A DNA stretch of 64,000 nt from an uncultured Veillonellaceae bacterium (GTDB lineage Bacteria; Bacillota; Negativicutes; Veillonellales; Dialisteraceae). The notes beneath the pieces were generated by a model. The model saw only the letters and a program-made list of their open reading frames with translations, did not search any database and had not been told where the DNA came from. The DNA lies in assembly GCA_958348245.1 (NCBI GenBank), contig CATVYJ010000004.1, positions 1 to 64,000 of the forward strand, in the 5' to 3' direction. Below, one piece after another: positions 28,685 through 37,678 of the stretch (position 1 is its first letter; each line of letters opens with the position of its first letter). A program made the position numbers and the translations under genes.

Positions 28685-29392
28685 ATGCCCGTATTTCACG
28701 GCACGCTGTTTGCCGTCGACCGGAGCGAAATGATGCGCTATGCGGGACTCCCCCCGAAGGGCGCGGCCATTCCGGACGCGCTCATTGCGGCCGCGCTCCG
28801 GGAAGCGGCGGCCCTCGCCGAGCCGCGCGGCGCGTGGGAGCTCTATCCTTACGACGCGGAGCAGGGCGCCGTCCTGGGCGATCCCCCGCTCGTCCTCGAA
28901 GGGACCGCGATCCGGCGGCACCTCGCCCGGTCGGTCTCCGCGGCGGTGCTCGCCGTCACCGCGGGACCGGCCATCGAAGAGGCGAGCGCCGCCCATTTCC
29001 GCGCGGGCCGCTACACGGAAGGCCTGCTCCTCGACGCGGCGGCCACGGCCATTGCGGAGCACCTCGCGGACCAGCTGGACGGATACATCCAGTCCGAAGC
29101 GCGGCGCACGGGCCGGCAGACCGCGTGGCGGTACAGCCCGGGCTACGGCGACTGGCCGGTGACGCAGCAGCGGGCGCTCTGCGCGCTCATCGGCGCTTCC
29201 CGCATCGGCGTCTCCGTCACGGACCACGCCATGCTGGTGCCGCGCAAATCCGTGACGGCCGTGATCGGCCTTTCCCGGTGCAGCGAAGCGCCCCGCCCAG
29301 CGCACTGCGCCCTCTGTCATCTCGCGTCCTGTCCGTTCCGCGCGAAAGCGGAGCGGCCCTCATCGGAAGGAGGAAACCATGCATCTCTTTGA
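28685..29392 (+). CDS. Methionine synthase reactivation (AdoMet activation) domain protein
   Basis: 235 residues resembling the C-terminal activation domain of MetH as a separate protein. It has the SAM-binding signature WRYSPGYGDWPVTQQ near residue 148. That domain binds S-adenosylmethionine and reductively remethylates oxidised cob(II)alamin. The C-terminus has a Cys cluster (HCALCHLASCPF) of the kind seen in split homologues, possibly binding metal. It is the first gene after the leader and has a strong AGAGGAGG site. It overlaps the start of metH by 14 bp. Confidence 0.88.
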   Translation: MPVFHGTLFAVDRSEMMRYAGLPPKGAAIPDALIAAALREAAALAEPRGAWELYPYDAEQGAVLGDPPLVLEGTAIRRHLARSVSAAVLAVTAGPAIEEASAAHFRAGRYTEGLLLDAAATAIAEHLADQLDGYIQSEARRTGRQTAWRYSPGYGDWPVTQQRALCALIGASRIGVSVTDHAMLVPRKSVTAVIGLSRCSEAPRPAHCALCHLASCPFRAKAERPSSEGGNHASL

Positions 29393-31745
29393 CGGCGCCA
29401 TGGGCACCATGCTCCAGAAATACGGCCTCGCCGGAAGCGAGTGCCCCGACTATTACAATCTCTCCCACCCGGACATCGTGCGGCGCATCCACCGGGAATA
29501 CGCCGAAGCGGGAAGCGAATACATCACCACGAACACCTTCGGCGCGTCCCCTCTGAAACTCGCCGACTACGGCCTCGAAGACAAAGTGGAGGCCATCGCC
29601 CGGGCCGCCGTGGCCAACGCCCGCGCCGCCTCGCCCTCGATCCGCGTGGCCGGCGACATGGGGCCCACGGGCCAGTTCATCCGCCCGCTGGGCAATCTCT
29701 CCTTCGATGAAGCGGCGAGCAGCTTCTACCGCCTGGCGAAAGCCCTCGCCGACGCCGGCGCGGACTGCCTCATCATCGAGACCATCATCGACATCCAGGA
29801 AATGCGTGCGGCCCTCACCGCGGCGAAAGCGGCGTGCTCCCTCCCGGTGATCTGCCAGATGTCCTACGGCGAAGACGGGCGCACCATCACCGGCACCGAC
29901 CCGACGGCCGCGGCCATCCTCCTCGACGCCATGGGCGCGGACGTGATCGGCGCGAACTGCTCCGTCGGCCCGGACAAACTGCTCGACGCGGCGAAGGCCA
30001 TGGCGCAGGTGACGAATCAGCCGATCATCATCCAGCCGAATGCGGGCATGCCCGTCCTCGAAGGGAACGAAACCCATTTCCCTCTCGGGCCGGACGACAT
30101 GGCCGCGTACATTTCCCGCTTCGCGGAGGCGGGCGTCTCCTTCACGGGCGGCTGCTGCGGCACCACCCCGGCGCACATCCGCGCCATCCGCCGCGCCATG
30201 GACGCGCTCCCCGCGGAAACGCCGAAGCGGACCGTTGCTCCTTTCACCGCCTTCACCTCGCGCACGCGCACAGTCTTCGCCGGCCCGGGATACGCCCCCG
30301 TCATGATCGGCGAGCGCATCAACCCCACGGGGCGGAAGAAAATGCGCGAGGAAATCCAGGCGGGGAGCTTCGTCTCCGTGAAGAAAGACGCCCTCGCGCA
30401 GGTGGACGCCGGCGCGGACATGCTGGACGTGAATATGGGCGTAGCGGGCATCGATCAGCGCGACGCCATGGAAAAAGTGATTACCGAGCTCTCCATGCTC
30501 TGCCCGGCCCCGCTCTCCATCGACAGCACGGACCCGGCGGTCCTCGAAGCGGCGGTGAAAGTCTATCCGGGCCGCCCCCTCATCAATTCGGTCAGCGCGG
30601 ACCCCGCGCTCATGGAAAAAGTCTTCCCCCTGGCGAAGACCTACGGCGCGGCGGTGCTCTGCCTGCCCCTCGCCCGGGGCGGCCTTCCGAAAACGGCGGA
30701 AGAGCGCATCGCCCTCATCCGGACCATCCTCGAGGCGGCCTTTGCGTGCGGCCTCCGGAAAGAAGACCTGCTCCTCGATCCGCTCGTGCTCACCGCCGCC
30801 TCCGATCCGGGCGCCCCGGGCGAAACGCTCCGCACGCTCCGCCTCTACCGGGACACCTTCGACTGCGCCACCGTCATGGGCGCGAGCAACGTGTCCTTCG
30901 GCCTGCCCGACCGGCCGGGGCTGAACGCGGCGTTCCTTTCCATGGCGTTCGCTTCCGGCATGGACGCGCCCATCGTGAATCCCCTCGACGGGACGGTGCG
31001 GAAAGCGTTCGCCGCGGCGCGGCTCCTCCTCGGCCACGACGAGGGAGCCCGGGCCTATATCGCCGCCGCAGAGGGCGAAGCCGGCCCCTCCGCGCCCGCG
31101 CCGGCCGCCGCTTCGGACCAGCCGCTCCTCGACCAGATCCGGGACGCGGTGTCCCGGGGTGAAAAGGAAGAGGCCGCCCGCCTCATGGGCGAAGCGGTGC
31201 GCGCCGGCCTCGATTCGAACCAAATCATTAAAGACGGCCTCACCGCCGCCATGACCGCCGTGGGCGACGGGTACGGCGCGGGCAAAGTGTACCTTCCGCA
31301 GGTCATGATGGCCGCCGAAGCCATGCAGAGCGCCTTCTCCGCCCTGAAAACGCTCCTCCCCGCCATGGAAACCGAGCCGAAGGGCACGGCCCTCCTCTGC
31401 ACCGTCGCAGGGGACATCCACGATCTGGGCAAAAACATCGTGGCCGCCCTCCTCGAAAACAGCGGCTGGCGCGTGCTCGACCTCGGCAAGGACGTGGCCC
31501 CGGAAGCCATCCTCGCCGCGGCGGAAGAGACCCCGGTGGATTTCTTCGGCCTCTGCTCGCTCATGACCACCACCCTGCCGGAGCTCCGCCGCACGGTGGA
31601 CGCGCTCCGCGCCCGCTGGCCCCATTGCAAAATCATGGCGGGCGGCGCGGTGGTCACGCAGGAATACGCCGACGAGATCGGCGCGGACGCCTACGCCAAA
31701 GACGGCGTGGACGCTGTGCGCAAGGCCGACCGCTTTCTGTCCTGA
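29379..31745 (+). CDS. metH: Cobalamin-dependent methionine synthase lacking the reactivation domain
   Basis: 788 residues against ~1200 for E. coli MetH. The N-terminal homocysteine barrel (1-290) has zinc-binding Cys in GANCSVGP (~193) and TGGCCGTTP (~257). The pterin (methyl-THF) barrel follows (~305-560, GERINPTGRKKM), then the B12-binding modules (~600-788) with the cobalt-ligand motif GDIHDLGKNI near 679. It transfers methyl from 5-methyl-THF to homocysteine. The missing reactivation domain is the upstream overlapping gene; MetF, which supplies methyl-THF, follows. A complete enzyme therefore comes from two polypeptides. Confidence 0.96.
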   Translation: MHLFDGAMGTMLQKYGLAGSECPDYYNLSHPDIVRRIHREYAEAGSEYITTNTFGASPLKLADYGLEDKVEAIARAAVANARAASPSIRVAGDMGPTGQFIRPLGNLSFDEAASSFYRLAKALADAGADCLIIETIIDIQEMRAALTAAKAACSLPVICQMSYGEDGRTITGTDPTAAAILLDAMGADVIGANCSVGPDKLLDAAKAMAQVTNQPIIIQPNAGMPVLEGNETHFPLGPDDMAAYISRFAEAGVSFTGGCCGTTPAHIRAIRRAMDALPAETPKRTVAPFTAFTSRTRTVFAGPGYAPVMIGERINPTGRKKMREEIQAGSFVSVKKDALAQVDAGADMLDVNMGVAGIDQRDAMEKVITELSMLCPAPLSIDSTDPAVLEAAVKVYPGRPLINSVSADPALMEKVFPLAKTYGAAVLCLPLARGGLPKTAEERIALIRTILEAAFACGLRKEDLLLDPLVLTAASDPGAPGETLRTLRLYRDTFDCATVMGASNVSFGLPDRPGLNAAFLSMAFASGMDAPIVNPLDGTVRKAFAAARLLLGHDEGARAYIAAAEGEAGPSAPAPAAASDQPLLDQIRDAVSRGEKEEAARLMGEAVRAGLDSNQIIKDGLTAAMTAVGDGYGAGKVYLPQVMMAAEAMQSAFSALKTLLPAMETEPKGTALLCTVAGDIHDLGKNIVAALLENSGWRVLDLGKDVAPEAILAAAEETPVDFFGLCSLMTTTLPELRRTVDALRARWPHCKIMAGGAVVTQEYADEIGADAYAKDGVDAVRKADRFLS

Positions 31746-31783
31746 TACCCTCCCTTCGCGGATTGTCCTATAAGGAGATTTCC

Positions 31784-32665
31784 ATGCTTACCCTGCGCGA
31801 AAAACATCAGCGCCGCCAGTTCACCGTCACGGTGGAAGTAGACCCGCCGAAGAGCGCCTCCCCGCTCAAGGCACAGAAAGACGCGCTGCAGCTCATCGAA
31901 TGGGCCGACGCGGTGAACATCGCGGACTGCCCCATGGCGAAGCTCCGCATGAGCCCCATCGCCCTCGCTCACATCATCCAGATGGACTACCATCTGGAGA
32001 CGGTCTTCCACCTCACCTGCCGCGACCGCAACCTTATCGGCCTGCAGGCGGAGCTGCTCGGCGCGTCAGCTCTCGGCGTGCACAATATTCTCACCCTCAC
32101 GGGCGATCCGCCCTCCGCAGGCGACCATCCCCAGGCGCGGCCCGTCTTTGAGGTGGACTCCACGGGCCTCATCGAAATCGCCCGCACCCTGAACGAAGGG
32201 CGCGACATGGCCGGGAACGAGCTCGGCCAGCCCACCCATTTCTACATCGGCACCACGGGCAATCCCGCCGCGGACGATCTGGACGCGGAGCTCCGCCGCC
32301 TCGAAGGAAAAAAACGGGCGGGTGCGCAGTTTGTGCAGACCCAGCCCGTGTACGATCTCCGGCAGGCCGAAGCGTACCTCGAAGGCACAAAAGACCTGGG
32401 CCTGCCCGTCCTCTTTGGCGTGCTGCCCCTGAAGAGCCACAAGATGGCCCTTTACATGCACGAGAAAGTGCCGGGCATCACCATCCCGAAACGCCTGCAG
32501 GACGCCATGGCCGAAGGCGGCCGGGACGCGGGCATCGCCATCGCCGCTGAGACCATCGAGGGGCTCCGGTCCCTCGGCGCGGCCGGGGTGCACCTCTTCC
32601 CCATCAACGACGCGCCCGCCGTGGAGGCCATCGCCCGGAAAGCGGGCCTCCCGCCCAGACGGTAA
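31784..32665 (+). CDS. metF: 5,10-methylenetetrahydrofolate reductase
   Basis: 293 residues forming the FAD-dependent TIM barrel. FTVTVEVDPPKSA at the N-terminus, the ADAVNIAD strand, the flavin-contact LTGDPPS near residue 105 and FVQTQPVYD near 183 are recognisable. It makes 5-methyl-THF for MetH. The ATG at 31784 has TAAGGAGATTTCC in front; a longer upstream reading overlaps metH and is rejected. It is the last gene of the methionine unit, closed by a terminator. Confidence 0.94.
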   Translation: MLTLREKHQRRQFTVTVEVDPPKSASPLKAQKDALQLIEWADAVNIADCPMAKLRMSPIALAHIIQMDYHLETVFHLTCRDRNLIGLQAELLGASALGVHNILTLTGDPPSAGDHPQARPVFEVDSTGLIEIARTLNEGRDMAGNELGQPTHFYIGTTGNPAADDLDAELRRLEGKKRAGAQFVQTQPVYDLRQAEAYLEGTKDLGLPVLFGVLPLKSHKMALYMHEKVPGITIPKRLQDAMAEGGRDAGIAIAAETIEGLRSLGAAGVHLFPINDAPAVEAIARKAGLPPRR

Positions 32666-32673
32666 ACCAAAAG

Positions 32674-32711
32674 ACTCTCCCCTTTTTCAAAAAGGCGGAG
32701 AGTTTTTTTTT
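32674..32711 (+). terminator. Terminator after metF
   Basis: Long hairpin ACTCTCC...GGAGAGT with an A/T-rich inner stem and nine T. Confidence 0.9.
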
Positions 32712-32716
32712 GCACA

Positions 32717-32742
32717 GAAAAAGCCCCGGAGACGGAGCTTTT
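32717..32742 (-). terminator. Terminator after the NhaC-type antiporter gene
   Basis: Minus-strand hairpin AAGCTCCG / CGGGGCTT (32740-32733 and 32728-32721) with a TTTTTC tail. Confidence 0.7.
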
Positions 32743-32752
32743 CTTTTTTGCC

Positions 32753-34264
32753 TTACGCCGCTTTCGCGTCTTTCCTGCGGGCCATGCGGTCGATGACGAA
32801 GAACGCCGCAAGGAGGCAGACCACGCCTGTGGCCGTGCCGAGCCAGCCGTTTTCAAAAATGCCCGCCGCGAGGTAGCCCGCGACGCAGCATACGGACACC
32901 ACGATGACGTAGGGGATCTGGGTGCTCACATGGTCGATGTGATGGCACTGCGCGCCCGCCGAAGCGAGGATGGTCGTATCCGAAATGGGCGACACGTGGT
33001 CGCCGCCCACCGCGCCGGCCAGCACCGCCGCGACGGTGATGACGAGAAGATGGGCGTCCGCCGGATCCACCACGGAGAGCACGATGGGGATGAGAATGCC
33101 GAAGGTGCCCCAGGATGTGCCCGTAGCGAAGCCGAGGCCGAGGGCCACGCCGAAGAAAAGCGCCGGGAGGAGCATGGCGATGTGCGCGTTGCCGCTCACC
33201 ACGCTGCCCACGTAGCCGCCGAGATTCAGGTAATTTTCCCCGCACACCGCGGACAGGGTCCAGGCGAGGCAGAGGATGAAGATGGCGGACGTCATGTCCA
33301 CGAAGCCCATGGTGAGGCATTTGCAGAACGCGGGGAAACTGAGCACGCGGCGCGGGATGTAGAAGAGGAACGTGAAAATCAGCGCGATGAACGAGCCGAT
33401 CACGAGGCCCCGGGCCGCTTCGCAGTCCGCGAAAGCCATGGGCACGCTCTTGCCTTCCAGGATGCCGCCCGTGTACAGCAGGCCGAAGATGCAGCAGCCG
33501 ATGAGCACGGCCAGCGGCAGGATGAGGTCGATGATTTTCCCGTTGCCGCCTCTGGGGAGCTGGTTCTCCGACTGTTTGTACTCCTCGGCGATGATGAGCT
33601 CGCCGTGGCTCTTCTTTTCATATTCGTCCATGGCGAAGTAGTCCCGTCCCCTCCAGATGAGGAGGCACATGAAGAGGATGGTGAGCCATGCGTAGATATT
33701 GAAGGGAATGGTCTGCAGGAACAGGCTGAACCCGTCGATGTGGGAACTCTCCGGGAGCGACGACGCCACGGCGGCGGCCCAGCTCGACACGGGCGCAATG
33801 ATGCAGATGGGCGCGGCGGTGGCGTCGATGATGTACGCCAGCTTCGCCCGGGTGATCTTGAACTTGTCCGTCACGGGGCGCATGACCGTGCCCACCGTGA
33901 GGCAGTTGAAATAGTCGTCGATGAAGATGAGGATTCCCAGGATGACCGTCACGGAGAGAGCGCTCCGCTTCCCCTTGATGGCCTGCGCCGCCCACTCGCC
34001 GTAGGCTTTCGCCGCTCCGGACGAGGCGATGGCCTCCACGATGATGCCCAGCAGCACGAGGAAGACGAGGATGTGCACGTTGCTGCCTACAGATTCGGAC
34101 ATGATGCCGAACATGGTGTCCACCGATTTCAGGAAATCGAAATCACAGTACATGAACGCGCCCACGAAAATGCCGATGCCGAGCGACATGTACACTTCCT
34201 TGCTGATGAGCGCCAGCGCGATGGTAATGACAGGCGGGACGAGCGCCCATGCGGTTTCTGCCAA
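32753..34264 (-). CDS. NhaC-family Na+/H+ antiporter
   Basis: 503 residues, about 11-12 membrane helices. The family hallmark is GGDHVSPISDTTILASAGA near residue 425, followed by CHHIDHVSTQIPY. Earlier motifs are IFIDDYFNCLTVGTVMRPV (~115) and FATGTSWGTFGILIPI. NhaC-superfamily carriers exchange Na+ for H+, or swap amino or organic acids (malate/lactate, Lys, Tyr), so the substrate is not fixed. The start is TTG with AAAGGA nine bases upstream. A consensus promoter containing an inverted repeat lies at 34343-34370. Confidence 0.9.
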   Translation of the reverse strand: MAETAWALVPPVITIALALISKEVYMSLGIGIFVGAFMYCDFDFLKSVDTMFGIMSESVGSNVHILVFLVLLGIIVEAIASSGAAKAYGEWAAQAIKGKRSALSVTVILGILIFIDDYFNCLTVGTVMRPVTDKFKITRAKLAYIIDATAAPICIIAPVSSWAAAVASSLPESSHIDGFSLFLQTIPFNIYAWLTILFMCLLIWRGRDYFAMDEYEKKSHGELIIAEEYKQSENQLPRGGNGKIIDLILPLAVLIGCCIFGLLYTGGILEGKSVPMAFADCEAARGLVIGSFIALIFTFLFYIPRRVLSFPAFCKCLTMGFVDMTSAIFILCLAWTLSAVCGENYLNLGGYVGSVVSGNAHIAMLLPALFFGVALGLGFATGTSWGTFGILIPIVLSVVDPADAHLLVITVAAVLAGAVGGDHVSPISDTTILASAGAQCHHIDHVSTQIPYVIVVSVCCVAGYLAAGIFENGWLGTATGVVCLLAAFFVIDRMARRKDAKAA

Positions 34265-34342
34265 ATCAATCAGTCCTTTCCCGCCGCCTTCCGCTTGCCC
34301 GGTCCGGACGGCTTTTCCATTTACAGAGTATAAACAAATTTA

Positions 34343-34370
34343 ATTATATAACAGGAAACCGTCCTGTCAA
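34343..34370 (-). promoter_or_regulatory. Promoter of the NhaC-type antiporter
   Basis: On the minus strand: TTGACA (34370-34365), 16 bp spacer, TATAAT (34348-34343). The spacer holds ACAGGA-AACCG-TCCTGT, a 6-bp-arm inverted repeat that could be an operator. Confidence 0.7.
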
Positions 34371-34377
34371 CAATACG

Positions 34378-34421
34378 GAAAAACAGGACCCGCCATTTCT
34401 TTTTTTCATGACAGGTCCTGT
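34378..34421 (-). terminator. Terminator after the lipoprotein phosphatase gene
   Basis: Minus-strand hairpin ACAGGACC / GGTCCTGT (34421-34414 and 34390-34383) with a long loop and a TTTTTCC tail. Confidence 0.7.
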
Positions 34422-34433
34422 GCATGTTCGTCT

Positions 34434-35711
34434 TTACCGGGTGAGCGTCACTTCGTCGATCCGGGTGCCGTCCGGCAGGAAGGCCCGGAACGTGAGGGAC
34501 GACGCGTCCGCCGTAAGGGTCATGAAGTTGTCCGTCTCCGGCTGGGGCGCGACGGTCACGTCGAGGGCATGGTCCGTCCAGAGATTCGGATAGCGCACGT
34601 CCCCCGCCACCCCGGTCAGAATGTACAGCGGCCCCTTCGGGTCGCGGCGGAAATCGTAGATGTGCCCCCGGTCGCGGTAGGTGTGGAGGTGCGCCGAGAG
34701 CACCGCGTCCACGCCGGCTTCGTCAAAGAGGGGCATGAACGCCTCCCCTTCGGGGGAGAAGCCTTCCTGCCGCTCCGGCCGGGAAGCGATGCGGTACTGG
34801 AGAGGATCCTTGTGCATGAGCACCACCTTCCAGGGCTGCTTCGTCCCCGCCAGGTCCGCGGCGAGCCAGGCTTTTTCCTTTTCGAGAAGGTCCGGATGCC
34901 ATTCGTCCAGCTCGTTCATCTGCGTATTCAGCACCGTGAAATGGACCGGTCCCCAGTCGAAGGAGTAAAAGTACCCCCGATAGCCGTCCACGCCGTTGTC
35001 GGGCAGGGTGAAATGGGCGAGGTAGCGCTCAGGCAGCGCGGTCTGCCAGTCGAGGGAGTACGCTTCGTGATTGCCCATGACCGGCGCGGCGGGCATCGTC
35101 TCATAGAGCCCCTCCGCCGCGCGCAGCCAGCGCTGCCACTGGCTCTCGTCCTGTCCGTTGTCCACGAGGTCGCCCATGACGATGAAGAACGACGCGTCCG
35201 GCGCTTCCCGCCGCCCCGCTTCGGCAACGCTCTGCCACACGCCGTAGTCCGCGCTCTGCGTATCCGGGAAGATCAGCGCGGTGAACGCGCCGCCGTCGTC
35301 CGTACGGAGCGGATGCCACGCGCCGGCTTCCTTCCCCGCGCGGGTGCGGTATTCGTAGTCCGCGCCGGGCGCGAGATCCGTCAGTTCCGCCGTGTACACA
35401 TACCGCCCGCGCTCGCCCTGATTGCCCGGAAGAAACTGGGACGACGCCTGCACGGCGCGCGTTTCGCGCTCTCCCGCCCGGCGGATCTCCACGGAAGCGT
35501 CCCGCTCGTCCGAAAGCGCCCACATGATCGTGCGGCCGTGCCGGTTGTCCTGCGCCGCCGTCTGCCGGAGCGCGAGGGGCTGCATGGTGACGGAGGCGTC
35601 GTCCGCGGCCTCCGCCGCCGGAGCCTTTCCGCAGCCCGCGAGAAACGCCGCGCCCGCCAGCGCCGCCGCGAGAAGCGCCGCGCCGCCGATCCGGCGAAGC
35701 CGCCGGTTCAT
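34434..35711 (-). CDS. Lipoprotein metallophosphoesterase, purple-acid-phosphatase type
   Basis: 425 residues. The lipoprotein signal ends AFLAGC. An N-terminal fibronectin-III-like domain of purple acid phosphatases (~50-130) is followed by a calcineurin-like phosphoesterase. Metal motifs in order are FPDTQ, VMGDLVDNGQ, PVMGNHEAY, VLMHKDP and SAHLHTYRD. It is an envelope-anchored phosphatase or phosphodiesterase; the substrate is unknown. The first Asp motif reads FPDTQ where GDxG or GDxH is usual. The ATG overlaps the flavodoxin stop (ATGA), so it belongs to the end of the redox cluster starting at 38089. Confidence 0.88.
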   Translation of the reverse strand: MNRRLRRIGGAALLAAALAGAAFLAGCGKAPAAEAADDASVTMQPLALRQTAAQDNRHGRTIMWALSDERDASVEIRRAGERETRAVQASSQFLPGNQGERGRYVYTAELTDLAPGADYEYRTRAGKEAGAWHPLRTDDGGAFTALIFPDTQSADYGVWQSVAEAGRREAPDASFFIVMGDLVDNGQDESQWQRWLRAAEGLYETMPAAPVMGNHEAYSLDWQTALPERYLAHFTLPDNGVDGYRGYFYSFDWGPVHFTVLNTQMNELDEWHPDLLEKEKAWLAADLAGTKQPWKVVLMHKDPLQYRIASRPERQEGFSPEGEAFMPLFDEAGVDAVLSAHLHTYRDRGHIYDFRRDPKGPLYILTGVAGDVRYPNLWTDHALDVTVAPQPETDNFMTLTADASSLTFRAFLPDGTRIDEVTLTR

Positions 35712-36193
35712 CGTCCGGCCTCCTTCACGCACCGCACGGCCCACCGGCGGATGTCCTCCGGATCCGCCCGGCGTTCGTCTTTTTTGAAAAATATGTGGAA
35801 CCCTTCGCCTACGCGGCCCGTGCAGAGCGTTTCCAGCTCGTGGAAAGAATCCTTCGGCTGTCCGCCGCTCGTGAGGAAGGGATAGACCGTCCGGCCCGAC
35901 AGATCGTACGCCGCGAGGAACGACTTCAGCGCCGGCGCGGGCGAAAACCACCACACCGGACCGCCGAGGAAGATCACGTCGTAGTCCGCCGGGTCCACTG
36001 GAAGGGGCATCAGCGCCGGACGCGCGCCGCGGAATTTCTCCAGTCCGCCCTGAATGACCGCGACGGCATAGGAGCCGGAATAGCTCCGGCGGGTGCGGAT
36101 GGGCGCGATGTCTCCGCCCACCGCGTCATGAATGAGCTCCGCGATGGATTTCGTGTGCCCGCTCTTGGAAAAATACAGGGTGAGAATCTTCAT
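35708..36193 (-). CDS. Flavodoxin family protein
   Basis: 161 residues. The N-terminal FMN-phosphate loop is LYFSKSGHTKSIA and the isoalloxazine loop is IFLGGPVWWFSPAPALKSFL near residue 75; TSGGQPKDSF follows. It is a cytosolic electron carrier or small NAD(P)H-flavin reductase of the kind often controlled by MerR with decarboxylase-like and cupin genes. AAGGAGGCACC precedes the ATG. A terminator upstream (36246-36282) means some transcripts may start locally; a TATGAT lies near 36227. Confidence 0.9.
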   Translation of the reverse strand: MKILTLYFSKSGHTKSIAELIHDAVGGDIAPIRTRRSYSGSYAVAVIQGGLEKFRGARPALMPLPVDPADYDVIFLGGPVWWFSPAPALKSFLAAYDLSGRTVYPFLTSGGQPKDSFHELETLCTGRVGEGFHIFFKKDERRADPEDIRRWAVRCVKEAGR

Positions 36194-36245
36194 GGTGCCT
36201 CCTTATCCCGTGCTTTTTTTCATCATACACTGCGCGTGAGAAAAG

Positions 36246-36282
36246 AAAAAGGCGCGAAACCGCCCGGATTCCGTGCCTTTCC
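36246..36282 (-). terminator. Terminator after the carboxymuconolactone decarboxylase-like gene
   Basis: Minus-strand hairpin AAGGC.CG / CG.GCCTT with a GC-rich loop and a TTTTTC tail, just beyond the stop at 36295. Confidence 0.65.
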
Positions 36283-36294
36283 TCCTGCGCGGCG

Positions 36295-37140
36295 TTATTC
36301 CGCGTATACGTCCTTCGCCTGGCGGAAGGCCGCCCACGCTTTGGGCCAGCCCACATAGAACGCCATGTGGGTGAGCATTTCGCCCATTTCTTCTGCGGTG
36401 ATGCCGTTCTTCTTCGCTTCGCCCAGATGGTACGTGAGCGAGCTGTCCGTGATGCCGCTGCCGATGAGCGCCGTCACCGTGAGAAGGCTCCGGTCCCGGA
36501 GAGACAGCACGTTCGTGCGGGACCACACTTCCCCGAAGAGCACGTCGTCATTGAGCTCCGCAAATTTCGGCGCAAACGTGCTGAGCGCCGCCCGGCCCGC
36601 GGTCTGCACCACACGGGACGGTTCCGCCGTCCGTTTCGTGGGGTCGCCTTCCGCGGTCTCATTCGGCGCAACGGCCGGCGCGGGGATATTCGCGTCGCCG
36701 TACACATCTTTCGCCATGCGGAAGGCCGCCCACGCCTTGGGCCAGCCCGCGTAGAACGATACGTGCGTCAGCGCTTCGCCCATTTCTTCCGCGGTGACGC
36801 CGTTCCGCTTCGCGTTTTCCAGATGCGCCTGGAGAGAGCTGTCCGTGACGCCGCCCGCGACGAGGGCCGTCACGGTGATGAGGCTCCGGTCGCGGAGCGA
36901 GAGGAGATTCGTCCGGGACCACACTTCCCCGAAGAGCACGTCGTCATTGAGTTCTGCAAATTTCGGCGCAAACGTGCCCAGCACCGTGCGCCCTGCGGTC
37001 TGCACGACTTTCGTCGGCTCCGCCGTTTTCTTTGTCGGATCCATTGTCATTTCTCCTTTTGTCATATCCGCCGCCTGCGCCGCGCCGCCCAGAAGGACCA
37101 GCGCCGCTGCGGCCGCTGCGATGAGCCATTTCTTTTTCAT
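36295..37140 (-). CDS. Exported protein with two carboxymuconolactone decarboxylase-like domains
   Basis: 281 residues. The Sec signal peptide ends near AAQAAD. Two near-identical copies of a ~120-residue AhpD/CMD fold follow. Both contain FAPKFAELNDDVLFGEVWSR, DRSL(I/L)TVTAL, GVTAEEMGE or GITAEEMGE and FYxGWPKAWAAFR. The CxxC of AhpD-type peroxidases is absent, so it resembles lactone-decarboxylase-like rather than thiol-active members. The copies are much closer to each other than to distant relatives, which suggests recent tandem duplication. It follows two cupin genes under a divergent MerR regulator, a known quinone/aldehyde-stress layout. Periplasmic by inference. Confidence 0.88.
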   Translation of the reverse strand: MKKKWLIAAAAAALVLLGGAAQAADMTKGEMTMDPTKKTAEPTKVVQTAGRTVLGTFAPKFAELNDDVLFGEVWSRTNLLSLRDRSLITVTALVAGGVTDSSLQAHLENAKRNGVTAEEMGEALTHVSFYAGWPKAWAAFRMAKDVYGDANIPAPAVAPNETAEGDPTKRTAEPSRVVQTAGRAALSTFAPKFAELNDDVLFGEVWSRTNVLSLRDRSLLTVTALIGSGITDSSLTYHLGEAKKNGITAEEMGEMLTHMAFYVGWPKAWAAFRQAKDVYAE

Positions 37141-37159
37141 CGGTCGTTCCCCGTCTTTC

Positions 37160-37648
37160 TTACCTGACCCGGCTGTATTCCTCATCGGAAACGGGTTCGC
37201 ACCATTCGTTCGCCGCGCCTTCCTGCGGCGCTTCTACGGAGAGATGGCTGAACCAGCTGTCCGGCGCGGCCCCGTGCCAGTGCTTCACTTCCGGCGGGAC
37301 TTCCACCACGTCGCCCGGATGGAGTTCCTGCGGCGCTTTGCCCCATTCCTGATAGTAGCCGCGGCCGCCCGTCACGAGGAGGATCTGCGTGCTGTTGTGA
37401 TGGATGTGCCAGTTGTTGCGGCATCCCGGTTCAAACGTGACGTTCCCGATGGCCAGCGCCTTCGTGGGGAGCATCTGTAGATAGCTCCGGCCGGTGAAGT
37501 ACTGTCCGTAGGGGTTCGGCCCGCCTGCGGGAAATGCGGAGACAGCCTGCGCTTCCGCCGGTACGGCCGGCGCGTCCGCCGCCATGGCGGTCACGCCGCC
37601 CAGAACCATTGCCGCTGCGGCTGCCGCCGCCAAGATTGCCTTTCTCAT
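37160..37648 (-). CDS. Exported cupin protein
   Basis: 162 residues. The signal peptide (MRKAILAAAAAAAMVLGG, cut near AMAAD) is followed by a single cupin barrel. Metal-ligand motifs are WHIHHNSTQILLV near residue 80 and PPEVKHWHGAAPDSWF near 120. It is closely related to the cytoplasmic cupin encoded just upstream and lies 19 bp from the decarboxylase-like gene. The pair CMD plus cupin is common near MerR regulators; a role in detoxifying reactive carbonyls or quinones is inferred. Confidence 0.88.
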   Translation of the reverse strand: MRKAILAAAAAAAMVLGGVTAMAADAPAVPAEAQAVSAFPAGGPNPYGQYFTGRSYLQMLPTKALAIGNVTFEPGCRNNWHIHHNSTQILLVTGGRGYYQEWGKAPQELHPGDVVEVPPEVKHWHGAAPDSWFSHLSVEAPQEGAANEWCEPVSDEEYSRVR

Positions 37649-37678
37649 CTTCCTTCTCTCCTTTTTTGAAAAAACCTT

